Of a DNA stretch of 64,000 bases, positions 19,801 to 33,100 are shown one piece after another. Origin of the DNA: Protonemura montana (taxonomy: Eukaryota > Arthropoda > Insecta > Plecoptera > Nemouridae); contig OX387605.1 of assembly GCA_947568835.1 (NCBI GenBank), positions 20,092,418 to 20,156,417 of the forward strand. The letters are read 5' to 3'. The position numbers and the translations under genes are program-made. How positions within the stretch are numbered: position 1 is the first letter of the stretch; the number at the start of each line of letters is the position of its first letter. A model generated the notes under the pieces. The model was not told the DNA's origin. It did no database searches and was given only the letters and a program-made list of their open reading frames with translations.

Positions 19801-22800
19801 TATTTTAAACTTCATTCATGTACTTTATGTCACAATATGATGTAAATTCTTTTTAAACAACAAATACAAAAAAAAAAGAAAAATTATTGAACAACAGCTC
19901 GGTATTACGGCTGCAAGAGTGATACCAACGGTGATACTGTCTCATATAGTTTCACCACTTTACATCTCGAGTGCCTAACTCTTTTAATGTTTCTAATTGA
20001 AATAAAATAGCACGATTTTTCCACCAAATGAGAGCCTCAATACTAGCAAGAGTAAAGTGCTCTGATTGAATGCACCATATCATCCACCCCTAGTTTAGTT
20101 ATCATTTAACCCCTCTAGTGAAATCAGTAGTCTTTCTGTATCAAGTAGAGCATAAAAGCTTTCAAATTTACATCTGCCATTTTACATCTGTCAATCAGTT
20201 TGCATCTGTCAACCAGTGTTTTGACTTCCAGATCAATCAAGGCGGACTGCAAATAAAACAAATTCAATCCTCAAGATGGCTCTTATGGCTCGTCTCTAAT
20301 TGTAACGCTCATTTCAGGATCAAGGATGGACCGTGTCCAAACTACCTGGACGTTTGCTGCACAGGGCCGAACACAATCCACCCCGGGAACACGGAGGCCC
20401 CGGGCCCAGGCGTCACCTATGAACCGGAGCATGCCATCACGCCGTCGCCCATTACCCGAACCGGCTGTGGGCAGCGTAACCCCGAAGGTGTTGGCTTCCG
20501 GTGAGACAAAACTCAGTTCACGAATTGCCAGCATCGGTCACCCAAATTATTCAGCTAGTTAAGAGTCACAGCTCTGTAAAAACTTTCCGCAGGGCAAATG
20601 AGCTTCTAAAAAGTGGTAACGATAGTAGCCACTCAATGCCACAATTGAGGCTGTCCTGTTTAACAAATCTCTAGAATGAAAGTATCGGCACATGTATATC
20701 AATCGTTAAGGGTAGCATAAGAAGGATTAGTTGAGCATAAGCCAGTCGTAAACATGAGTAATCTGCGAGAAATAATAATATTAAATTTCTCAAACGCGCA
20801 AAAATGGTGAACCCATCTCCAGCCCACCAAAATATTTGTCGGTCTAGTAGTAAACAGTCATCATTTTTTTCTAAGAAATATTAACAAGCTAGGCGGACTA
20901 AAATCACAATGCTCCGTGTTTATTTCCTTGTTTCTGCTCTGCAAATTAGGTCTAAAATTTAGTAGATGGCTTAGTTTTTATTTGCTAATCCTGTAGATTG
21001 TAATGCATTGCAAGGTATAAGGTATTGCAAGGAAGCATGAATTAATGAATATGGGCTTTTTGTTTGATTCAAGATTAATCTTTTTCGTTTATCTTTTTTC
21101 GTAAGTGAATTGCTAGCAAACAAAGTAAAAATCTTCCTGTGTAGAATACACAGTTTACACGCAAGTATATACGCAGAACTCTCCATTTTCTTGTAGCCAC
21201 TGCGTATATATGCCTATATTTGACGACATACACTTGTATAAGACAATTTTTTTTCGTATGGTTATTTTTAAGCGTTTTTTACAAAATAAAATATAAGCAA
21301 TAGCATACTCTGCTTAGTGGCAGAGAACAGTACACTATTAAACTTGATAGTTTCATTGTTAAGAGTACTGCTATCCTCTTGATTTTTTTCCCAGTAAATT
21401 TTCAAGAGAGAAAATAAACAAAAATTAACACAGAGTACCCAGTTATTCAAATGTTTATCAAAATCACCACATACTCACCTTCCCTTTTGGCAAATCACCA
21501 CCGAGGGGCCCTAAAGTAATACCTGTGTTTTTTCTCGTAGGATCACCGGCGACATGGACGGTGAGGCCCAGTTTGGGGAGTTCCCGTGGATGGTGGCGTT
21601 GCTTCGGGAAGAGTTGGGCAAGGACGGTCAGAAGATCAACGTGTACCAGTGTGGCGGTTCTCTCATCCACCACCAGGTGGTGCTGACGGCAGCGCACTGC
21701 GTGGCAAAGTACGTTAGAATTGCAGCCAGAGCGGCAACCACTGTATCAATTATGCAACCTAGATCTCATTATAGGTTCAGTTGGCAAGATGGTGTTGGCT
21801 AATGCAAATGTTCAGAGATGTTTCATCGCTGTGCTGCTATGTGTCATTCTGTATCTCTGTTTAGCAGTTTACAAGACGAAAAAAAACTTCCTTCATGTTT
21901 GAACGGTTGATCAATGGTAATAGGTTGACTTTAGATGCTTAAAATGGCATTGTCGATAATAGAGATCCTATAATTTCGAACCGATAACGTGAAACGTAAA
22001 TGAACATTGTGGTTTTATGTTAGTTTCTTATTGCAGTTTACACAATTCTGGTACTTTAAAACCACAGAAAATAATATGGTGGGGTCTTTGTTATTTGTTC
22101 TTTCGATAATATTCGCATAATGCGAGATTTAATCTCAGGTGAATGGGTTATATTAGTAAATTGGTCTGTTTCAAATTTTTGGTATTATTAGTGTTGTTTG
22201 ATACAAGTCTCCTAAATTCATTCACAACGATACTCGTGGCTACTCTCAAAAGATTTCCATGTTTAATAATTCCCATTCACAGTTTAAAAAAATTCTGCAT
22301 CCTGGTGCATTTTTAGTTAAACAAATTTTGCTATTTTACTATTAGCAAATAGAGTTTAAAATATTGCAAGTATTGTTTGTTGATTTTTAATGTGGCAAAG
22401 GGCTTGGAAAGCAATCATGTTGATTGGAAAGGTAAAAGGAGAGTACAGAACTTCCCGAATGAGACTGGGAGAAGAGATGCAAGTTTTGTTTGTAATTAAG
22501 GGTTAATTTAAAGTTGTTTAAAATGTGCTCAAAATCTTAAGGCCCATTCGCAACAAACGTAGCAAACTCATACATAAAATCAGGCTGTTCCCATCCAAAT
22601 TTAGTGGCAAGCCATGGGTCAATAGAAATCATCGTTAGGGCAGTGCTCACTTGATGAAAGAGCAGAACATGGCACTACAGCAGTAATATTTTTTGCTCAA
22701 ATCCTTTAACAATGGATGATGGACGATAACAAATCCTATAAAGAATACAACTCTTAAGCACTCGGAATTATCAATGGTTTACTTTAACTCCAGTTTGTAC

Positions 22801-25746
22801 GTGACACAAATACAGACAAAATATGTTTCAATGTCTTAAACCGATACGAACGGTGGTACTATGTTGTTTTGAAGGAAACGTCTGTTTGGAGCTTGTCTCC
22901 GATTGGTTAATTCTTACAAACAATGCTGAACATAGCAGTAAAAGTTAAGTTTGCAAACACTGCGTTTATGTTCAATTTTTACGTTCTTACGGCTTAAAAA
23001 ATGCAATGTGAATATCTATGTACTGCTGGACTTTCAAAGATATCATGTCCTCAGAAATTACCATTTAATCAAACTAGACGCTTTTGTTTCAGGAGAGATA
23101 ATTTAATATGTGTGATAATGATTGATGTGGTAATGAGAAAGAAAGAGGAAGAACACAACTTACCGGAAACTCTAAAAATAGATGGAGTTGTGTGGTACAC
23201 TTTAAGTTTTAGCATCTCAGTACTTGACTTGTTTTAGATAAAGACTTATTTAGGCTTATTTTAAATAAATACTTTTCCAGGATTTCAACACTAACCAAAT
23301 TACAGAAGGTGCAATTTACAGGCACAATTAAGTTCCAATACGTCATTGAATTTGATGAAGGCAAACGACTCAATGGTGTTTTCATCGATTGCAGGAAGGC
23401 GCCACGCGAGCTCAAGATCCGAGCTGGCGAGTGGGACACGCAGACAAAGAACGAGCTGTTTTCGCACCAGGACCGACAGGTCTCGCAAATAATCATACAC
23501 GAGGGCTACTACGCTGGTGCACTATACAACGATATCGCTCTGCTCATCCTGGAATCACCTGTCGACCCTGCGGAAAACATAGACACTGTGTGCCTACCTC
23601 AGCAAGGGGAGGTCATTGATCGAACACGGTGCATCGCCAGTGGTTGGGGCAAGGATGTCTTTGGTGAGATGGTCGATTATTTTTAACAAATTTATTAATT
23701 CTTGAACTTAAAATGTCAGCGGTAATATGCAAAACTGGTAGGTAACACTTTTGGTTGAAGGTAGGAGGGGACTTCAAAATCGGTGTCATCGAAAAACCGG
23801 GTGTAGGGTTGAATTGCCGGCACTAAAGAAAAGAAAGTTACGTAAGCCATGGAATGTCACGTGTCTTCAGTGGGTCTAAAACTTGTTCTGATAAACATGT
23901 TTCTTTATCTGTAGCTGGCTTGTTCTGTGGAATGAGAATCGGCTGTGTTAAAAAATTGGTCTGTTTTCAATTTCTACACATTTTCATTATACACCACTGA
24001 ACCACAATAATTTATTTTGGAGATGATACAAATGACTCAAAAATGTCCTGCATCTTCTTTTTATGACATCTATGGAGATCATTTTCTCATAATTAACAAA
24101 GAGTTATATTAGAACAGATTTATTTTCTAGCTATTAATTGCTTTGGATATATCTTAATCAGGTCGTTTTTTGACTAAAATTGAAGCCAAGCTTTGGACCA
24201 CAATATATCGTTAAGACACATCACTTGGGAATTGTGCTCAGATGGACGACAAATGGCAAACTTGAAGCACCCAAGCTAATTTAGCACGGTTTGTGGTCCT
24301 GACAGGCAAGGAAGGTCGCTACCAGGTGATCCTCAAGAAGGTGGACATGCCAATAGTCGGGCGAGGCAAGTGCCTGGCAGCACTGCGCAAAACTCGTCTC
24401 GGTCAGCACTTCAAGCTCCACGAGAGCTTCATCTGTGCTGGCGGGGAGCCTAATAAGGACACTTGCAAGGTATGGAGATCTTGGAACATGGTACGACAAC
24501 GAGGCAGTTTAGAGTTCCTTTTTTAATTATTCATGATCCTGATCCTACAATTGAGTGAAGTTTTCTATTCTTGCTACCTATGGCAACATCGACCCTGTGC
24601 ATACGACAGTAATTATATTTGATGGTTTTTAGACTCATGTCTACTTGATTTATCCTTAGCACTAGTTTTAAGAAAAACCCAGTTCAAATAGTTTTTCTTA
24701 ATAGTGGTTATATTTAGTTTCCAGATAGAAATTAAATCTTGATTAAAATAGGGTTTGTAAGCAGAAATGTATGAACAAAAATATTGAGAAGCAGAGAAGA
24801 ACCGGTACATATTTAACATTCTGGGTAAGTTTTTGTTTTTCCCTGATCAACAAATATTGTTGATTAGTGTGAATAATTTTCAATAGAATATGATCCAGGT
24901 TTGTGATGAAGTTTAAGTTATGTTTCACGATTTGTTCCAATGCGATTTTTGTGGCCAAAATCTTTAAATCTTTGTAACTAAAAGTGCCTAGGGTGCAACT
25001 GTAGCATCCATCAACTTTCACTGAAAGTCTGGCTGAATTCTTCATGTTGTAACCGTGGACAATCCCACAAAAGTCAAATAGATATTCGCAATGCGTATTT
25101 TAATTTTTGCCTAGCCAATTTCAGCAACGTTTATTTGTAGAGCTAGTCAAATATTTCCTTCTTTGTACTAATGTTGAAGTCCCGATAACACTGGGTCCAC
25201 GGGTATGCTTGGAATCTCGAACAATGTTGCTATCTTTAATTTTATAGACCTGTTTCTACTTTATTCTAAAGTTAGCATATCAAAAACTTTTCCCTAAATG
25301 TGTATTGAATGCTAAGTTAACTTTTCCTAATGTTTTGCTACACCTAATAGTTACTAACAAAATGTAAACATTGGATTGACACCCCACGACTGAGAAATTA
25401 AAAAAACTCTTCCCAAATAAGACTTTTTAAAAACCCTTTGATGAAAAATATAAATATATTGTGAAAATCAACCTGGGTTACCAGCTTTCCTACTCCAAAT
25501 TGTGTACAAGTTTGAACCAATTGCAAACATCGTTTTTTTCAGGGCGATGGCGGCAGCCCGCTCGTGTGTCCGCTGCCGAAGGACAAGACCCACTACCAGC
25601 AAGCCGGCATCGTTGCATGGGGCATTGGCTGTGGAGAGAACAACACTCCCGGCGTCTACGCAAATGTTGCCCTCTTCCGCCGATGGATCGACGAAAAGAT
25701 GATTGCGTTCAACTTTGGCACCCAGTCATACTCTAGGCCTTATTAG
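16808..25746 (+). CDS. Clip-domain serine protease homologue (PPAF2-like), SPH gene 2
   Basis: Exons 16808-17112, 20318-20500, 21541-21708, 23395-23663, 24306-24469, 25543-25746. Phases are 2,2,2,1,0, the total is 1,293 nt, and the product is 430 aa. The start codon follows a splice acceptor immediately. The signal peptide is about 1-16. The clip domain runs from C58 to C116 and holds eight cysteines: the usual six plus CKC at 92-94. The protease-like domain has [15 protein letters not shown] (His about 215), NDIALL (Asp about 265) and GDGGSP at 364-369, where Gly366 replaces the catalytic Ser. It is therefore a secreted non-catalytic SPH of PPAF2 type, expected to support prophenoloxidase activation. 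Exon 4 is 269 nt in both SPH genes. A second in-phase donor at 17,053 would remove 20 residues from the clip domain. Confidence 0.9.
18967..18990. repeat. Perfect 24-bp palindrome
   Basis: CCTGAATCCTGA followed directly by its exact reverse complement, with no spacer, in intron 1 of SPH gene 2. Confidence 0.9.
24619..24699 (-). mobile_element. Internally deleted copy of the 3,231-3,506 element
   Basis: On the minus strand it carries AAGAAAAACTATTTGAACTG joined directly to TTTTTCTTAAAACTAGTGC and then the same tail ending GAGTCTAAAAACCATCA. Compared with 3,231-3,506 the inner part of both inverted arms, the centre and the hammerhead-like motif are missing. It lies in intron 5 of SPH gene 2. 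Confidence 0.75.
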
Positions 25747-27027
25747 AGTCACGGTTATCACTTGTTTTTAATGCAGGGGCCAATCGGAATTAAAAAAAAC
25801 AAGTTTCAGGTCAGGTTACAATTGGAATTTATGTGCAATTGGATTTTATGGACTTAAGTTGATTGTATACTATGATTGCGTGTGTTTCTGAGCCAGAGAT
25901 ATGTTTATTCACCTACATTTTCCAGAAAATTGTATTCTTCTTTAAAACAATGCTCGTTTAGAGACTAATTTTTGAAAAATGCGTCGAAAAAAGGAATTAC
26001 CAGTTCCTTGTAAAGGTACAGATAGTAATCACGGAGATATCTAGATTGACAAAGTAAATTTGTACTTTACTATTTCTTCGATATCAAACTGTGGGTTATG
26101 GCTTGACAGACAATAGTATTTTCCCACTCAGCTAGGTAAAAAGATGAGTGCATGCTCAAATGTTGTGTGATTGACCTAAAATATTCTTTTCAAGAAAAAA
26201 AAAAACAATCAAACCGAGCCAGGTATTTTGATTTTCACTTAAGTTTTAATAGTGAGCTTTCAAATTTAGTTTCAATGTTTTAATGATATAAGTTGTTTTC
26301 ATTATATAGAAGAAACACTACGCATTTTCAGCATAGTTTCATGCTCCAATGTAAGTTTTTAAGGAAGTTTTTGATAAAATAAACAGATAAAAATAAACTG
26401 TAGTTACTTATTCTTATGTTTTAGGTAAAATTAACAAGGCTTTCAAATGAACATAGTCATCATCAGTTAAGTTCAAAACAAGGCTATATCCCCAAACACT
26501 AAAACAAGGCTATATCCCCTATTCCTATATTAAAACTCCAAGGAATTTCAATTTTGAATGAACGAAGAACTAAGTTAAAGTAGCAAGTGTCCTCCTTCTA
26601 GGCTTTTATTTACCAACAAATCAGTGCACTGGGTAAAAGAACTGTAATTTCACTTATTATTAAATCATTTCTGCCGACAGTGAAGAATCAAAATAAAGAA
26701 AACGGAATTTTTATTGGTTCTAGATTAAAAATCATAAACTGACAATTACAATTGTTGGTTATGGGCTGCTCAGAAATAATTTAATTCAGCCATAACTGCA
26801 GGTATACCCACTGACAACGAACGTGAGTATAATTTTTAATACAATTTACTAAAACGTTGCAAAACACAAGATAATTCAGAATGTAAATACAAACTATAAT
26901 TCGTCTACAACAAAATTAAAACTTCTTTATCGCCGAAATATGTCACACTTGCTGTAACATCTGTTTGAATGTATCCGACATGTTTGTCGACTATGGGTAA
27001 GGTGCATTATGGGTAGTCTTGCCAAGG
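25747..27027. other. 3' UTR of SPH gene 2 and intergenic sequence
   Basis: AT-rich, no gene. A 19-nt direct repeat (AAAACAAGGCTATATCCCC) occurs at 26,475-26,493 and 26,501-26,519. AATAAA hexamers near 26,378-26,395 are possible poly(A) signals of SPH gene 2. Confidence 0.45.
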
Positions 27028-27120
27028 TGACGTCACATAATTAGAGTAAATACAAAACCGTAGTCTGATGTGCTAGTAGCGTGTTGCTGCGTGAGCTCTG
27101 TGATTTTATGCGATTTTATA
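27028..27120 (+). promoter_or_regulatory. Candidate promoter / 5' UTR of the ARID5 gene
   Basis: A perfect TGACGTCA CRE octamer lies at 27,028-27,035, 86 bases before the start codon. The sequence between it and the ATG is richer in CpG and GC than its surroundings. The transcription start is not determined. Confidence 0.45.
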
Positions 27121-30100
27121 ATGGATAACAACAGAATACAGGTATGTAAATGGTATCAATAATTGTTATAAAATGTGCTCGTCTGATGACATTAATTTGG
27201 TAAAAATTAAATAATTCCTGAATAAGATATCCTCGATTTCATATTGCTCATTGTAAAGGCGATGGGTAAGAGGGGAGGGGGGAGTGAAAGACCAAGATAT
27301 TGCGTTCCTAAAAATAATCATTTTTACAGAATTCCATGTTTTTATTATTTTTCAGTTAATTGGTGCGCCGTGTGGATACCATGGACCTTACACCTTTTTT
27401 AAAGCATTTAAATATTTTAGAAACGGAAAACATAAAATTTTATCGCTAAGTGATTTTTTCTTCATCAAATTGTGGAGTGACTTGGACTTGATTAGCATTG
27501 GTGAAGTGCAACTTTTGTGGATGGACAAAAATAGCGAGCAAATATTGGCGAGTTTACGACTATATTTCTTGCCAGAAAATACTCCCGACGGAAGAAATGA
27601 AGATCATGGAGAGGTAAGTCGCTAATTAATCCAATTATCTTATCAATTGTTTTTCTTAAAAAATAACAAAAAAACAACAAAATCTTATAATCAAACCACA
27701 GCTTCTATGTTTGAATCTGAATGAAATATACTGTTATTTTTCAATTAAATGTATTATTTTATTAGATTTCACAATTTACATTCTTGAAAATTAATTCCTG
27801 GCTTTGCTCGTGATATCTAGCATAGCAGGAATTTCGATAGCAGAGGAAGCGAAAATATGCCAAAACTAAAATGTGTCCATATCGCTGCCAAAAAAAACAT
27901 TCACCCATTCAACTCTTACGTAATCTAAAGCCAATTAAATAGGAAGTAATTGAACATCGTATTGCATTACGATCTGGTATTGGAAATCCAGTATGCATAC
28001 AGCGATGCCAATTTGTGATTAATATTAATTGATTATTGATTAGTTACCGTAATTAATTGTCGCAGAAAATCAATGTTTTAGTATTCAATTGATGAGTTTA
28101 GTTTTAAAATACTGTCGTCGCCAAGGAAATAATAGTCATCCTTGAAATGTCTATCTTTGCTTGTCAAACAATTGACTACTCACAATCATTACAAGCCATT
28201 GCCTTTGATTTTCACTATTTGAAAATTAATTGCGAAAAACTTCGTGCAAATGGAGATTAATTTCGTCTTAATTAAGTTTTTATTATCTTTGTCGGTTGTC
28301 GCTCCGCAGTCCGCGGAGTTTCTTCAACTTACTTGCTTTTGTTCAGTTTTAAGAGAGGCCAAATTAGTTTGAAAAACTCGAAATCTGTCCGTTCTAATTG
28401 CATTTCAACAGTTTTAAATGGCTAGAGGGCTCTGTCGTCAAAAGTCGTTTCCCAAAGTCATATTCATCGTCAGATCAATGTAACAAAATCGTGTGCTTAT
28501 TAAAAATTTAATTCCGTAATTGCGATAACGGTACTATTTTGGTGAGCATGCCGATATTTCCACCCCTAACCAAATGGCATGTCCATCATAATACACCCCT
28601 TATGTATACTTACAAAAGCAAAACTAGTCAAACGGGTTCAGACCAGTGATGGTCAAAGGCTAGAGAGGAAGGGCATTATTTCTTTGGCTTTGTGCAGGTA
28701 TATTTAGAAAAACCATGTCTTTGTAGAAATCGTCCGACACGAATTGAATTTCAACATTTTTATTACATTTTATTTAATCGTATAAGCACACATTTTTCTT
28801 AAATGTTCAATTAAGTTAGTGGCTTTAAAAGTAAACTCGCCGTGATTACCTTGCATTTACTGTACTTACTCTATTCGCGAGATTGATTCTCGTTTTTCGC
28901 GAGGGTTTATATTTCGCGAAGCGAAGTGGAATTTAACTCCACGAGGGGATCGAAATTTAAATTTTACGAATTGAGTAATCAGCAAAAAATTTCTGATATA
29001 CAATATCGTCGACCCGAACAATGATGGATGTAACACGATTCAGTCCAACATTGTTTTTCGTTTCATGGCTGTCGCAATAGTTAATAATTTTATTCACTGT
29101 ACATTATATACCTACACGACAAAAAATAATTACATGGCACAAAACTATCTGCATCACAGTTTTTATCTCTGGCTTTATCGGTCGTTTTGTGTTCCACTCG
29201 AGATTAAAGTTCGGGATTAAAACAAAGCTTAAAACTTAAATGTCGGAAGCATTCCGGCATATCTAATTATAAAATCAATACCATTTACAAATTCCTCAAA
29301 ACTTTACTGTGTATATTTCTCTCTATTGTTACTGTGAAAAGTTTTTTTTTTATACGCTCCATTTACGCCGAGTGAATTCTGTGTCTGAATCCCGCTCGTG
29401 TTGGTTTTGTGAGAAAAAATCAACACTCGCTGTTTACTTATGCTAACTTATCGAGAAATGCAGCAGCTTTATTCGAAAACAAAAACATTCTCGCCTGCAC
29501 CTCGTCATTGGGCAGCTACAAATAATCATCTTTCAGATAATTTATTTTATTTTTTTACTGTTAACATACTTGTAGCGATGCATCCGTCCTTGATAACGTG
29601 TAGCAGGACAATACTGTACTCAACCGTGTGTTTACGACAGACTCAGCTTGTGAAGTGAAAGCTAGTCGCTAAACTAAGATTCCTCCAACTATTCTAGCCT
29701 CATCGTAGGTCGTTACGTTTGGTCCTAGCATATACGTTCATGAACGTAGCCCGTAAATAGCCATTTGGCTGGCTTTGAGGATAGAGGATTTTTTTTCTCT
29801 CCCCTTCGACTCACTTTTTACACTCGTGTTGGTCTGCTCTAGCCGATGTAAATTTCGATGTAAAACGAAACATCGGTTAAAATTAAAAATGGAATCCACT
29901 TACTTTCTATGTGGTACAATGAGAAAAATGTGAAAGCTAAATCGATACTTTTGTTTCAAGAAATATCATCGGAAAACCAGAGCGTCTAGTTTTTTGTACA
30001 ATTGACTGTACGCGTATGTTTTTTTTTTTTTATAATATACTTTTCAGTTTATGAAATGTTCTGCGTACCTATGTTTCCGTTAGCTTCTTCTAGCTCGGCT

Positions 30101-33100
30101 GGTACCTACTTGTTTTTGCCAAATAAGGATGATAGCGCTCTATGCCACGGCACACCATCGTTTGAGAATTACGATAAACATCAAATTACAAATTGACACG
30201 GCAAAAACTTAATTCCAAATAAATAATCTCATAAAAATTACTTTTAAAACGAAAACTTTTTTACAAAAAGATCGATAAAAAAATGCCCAGTATCAAAGGT
30301 ATTTGAATACGGCATTGTGTGTTCAACGCATTACAGCTGTTTCCTTATCAATAAATCATGCATGTAGGCACAACCCAAGCACATTCATCCTTATCGATAA
30401 AATACCCAACACGCCCTCTTATAAAAATAATGTAACAAGTACTAACTGAAGATAAACGACTTATCTGTACAAATAAGTACACAAATTATCAGCATTCACC
30501 TAATTTTCTACTGGCGTTCAAAATGATTCGTTTACGCAGAATACTATATTCTTATTGTATACCTGATGGCAAATTAACCAACATAATCAACTTTTCGCTA
30601 TAATTTATTTAACGTTCAATTAAATATGCTAGGCGTACTCCGGGCTCCAATGCACGCACATCCTCCCTCTTCCTCTCTCGCCCCCCATCACTCTTCATCC
30701 TCTCTCTTACTTTCTCTCTCTCTCTCTCTCGTACACTCACATATCGATGGTCATCTTTCCGAACCAGTTGCACTGCTTTGGGGGACTGTCACGTTGAAGT
30801 GGTGGCCTGATTCACTAATATTGTCACTTAAGCTTTAAAATGCGAAACCATCGATTTAATTAACCATACACTAGGTATTCCATTTCTAACGTAAGCTTGA
30901 CTATCAGCCGAAATTGATTTTGGATTAGAGTTCCGAGAAATTTAGGTACCCTCCTCATTTCATATCTCTGTCTCTCTCTTCAACTAAAATGCGAATGCAT
31001 GCAGGTATTGACTACATGATAAAGTTCGCAGCTGCAGCTTTGTCGTATCATATGACCTACGAAGTGCAAATTTGGCAATTTTTGTTTTGCTAATGAAAAG
31101 AACTCGCTGTTGGTTTTTATTAATTCAAAGGTCATACAATTCATTTGATCGATTTGATTGTGCTGTAGATGTCTCTATTTTTTTTATGTCGGAAAGTGAA
31201 ATCATTAAATTTGATTTATTATGCTGTAAAAGTAGGATTTGGTACGTTAGTACACTTTCTGAAATGCCAATAAGAAACACGGATGTCTTGCAATTAGATT
31301 AAACGTCTTAAATGTCAGCAATGTAATTCCGTTTCGATATTGCAAACAAAAAGGTAGCTACACTGCAACATAATCAAAAATCGGATGGCATTTCCTTCCT
31401 TTTTTTTGCTTCTTGAGCAGAAGTAAGTATTTCCAAAGTATCTATAGTAATAAATTTTATGACAGAACAGAGCTCTCGGCAAGGGGTGTGGGTTGGACAG
31501 GGGATTGGGGCAGGGTTGTTCTGTAGAATCCTGGTGGTTGGGGGGTGAGAGGCAGGCAGCCATATCAGACAAGGGCCCTAGTTGCCAGATTTGCTCTACA
31601 CATAGACACTCACACACACATAGACACACACAAGAAAAAAAAAATAGTGATGGTAAAATTTCCATTTTTATTTCGCGCACTCTAAATGGAATTGAAATGC
31701 TGTTTACGAGAAACGCGGTAACACGAACACGCGAGAGGTTTTTTTTTTTTGTTTATTTGGTTCTTTTTGTTCATGTATATGTGTCTGTGTTGGGAGATAT
31801 ATATATATATATATTTTTTTTTTTAATTTGTGTTGTGGCCTCTCGCTTCGGTCTACAATTTTAAAACATCGAACATTATATAAGGCATGCGATATTTCCG
31901 AGTACATCTGCTTTGTCCCTTATCTACAATCACACTTTCTTATCAGTTAACTCTGAGATTGGCATGAAAGCAATTTTTAACAGTACAATTTGGCATTCCG
32001 AATTTCAGCCATCTTTTAAACAACGTTTTCATTTTTATTACAGACTCTACCAATCATGTTTAAGATGATAAAAAAAAACTCATTGTTTACGAAGGCGAAT
32101 AATTTCCATTACAATCTCTTTGTTTTTACATTTCAAAATTTCGTTATCGTTTGGAATTCGGGTCGTCATTTTCATGGCCGCTCATTAAAGGCAACGAACC
32201 ATGTCGATGCACTTTCTGGTCCCCAAAACACAGCACACCTTTTACCTAACCTTTTACCAGCGTACCACAATACTTGCTCACTAACTTACCAACATTTTTA
32301 CCAACATTTCCTCTCAATTTCGCAAATGCCAATATCGTCACCGCTTAGAGGGCTATGCCCGATGTTTTCTCGACCGTTTGTACATATCTCATTATCCCAC
32401 CCCCATGCCGTCGGCATTGTATACCTACCCTATTCCCCCTTACCCACCCCACTGAACCCTTCTCGACAATAATTCTTTGACCCAAAAGGACAGGATGGAA
32501 AGGCGCAACAAAACGCCGTGATAAACTTTTAATTTCCAATCAGTTTACAATAGAAATAACACGATATTTTATTTTCATTAATGTTCGTGCAGTCTGGGTC
32601 GATTGCGCTATTATTTGTAGTAAACTTGCTTTTTGCAACATGCACGGAACTCTTCGATTAGTTTTGCAACAGCGGCAGGTTGTTTATGTGGATTAGGATG
32701 TTCAGGATGCGAGAAGACATGTGGTTATCAGGACTCTTGTACTCCTGCAGGATGTAGATAGCTAAGTATTGATGTATCTGTTTTATCAGCTATCGGTAAG
32801 CTATCCGTTTGTTGACGAAGATAAGCATAAATAAGAAATTAAATCTCCTTTGTACTCTCAAGCAAAGTATTGATATAAAAAATTTGTTGCCACAAAAGGA
32901 ACATATACTACATGAGAAAAGTTGAGTAATTAACTCATTTAAAATCACTAGTGGAGTTTGGTTGCTAGAAATGTTAGGACTCCAGCGTGGCTTTTTTAAT
33001 CTAGGAAACAATGCTTTTAGAAGATTACATTATATTTACCGCACGAGATAAGGACCTCATTACATTCGATGGAAGTCAGCAAAATGTAAAAAAGAAATAC

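Noticed and set aside
28875-28960. CpG-rich TTCGCGAA/GTGGA..TCCAC hairpin-like stretch in the ARID5 intron
   Set aside because: Small stems only; no second copy or function could be supported from the window.
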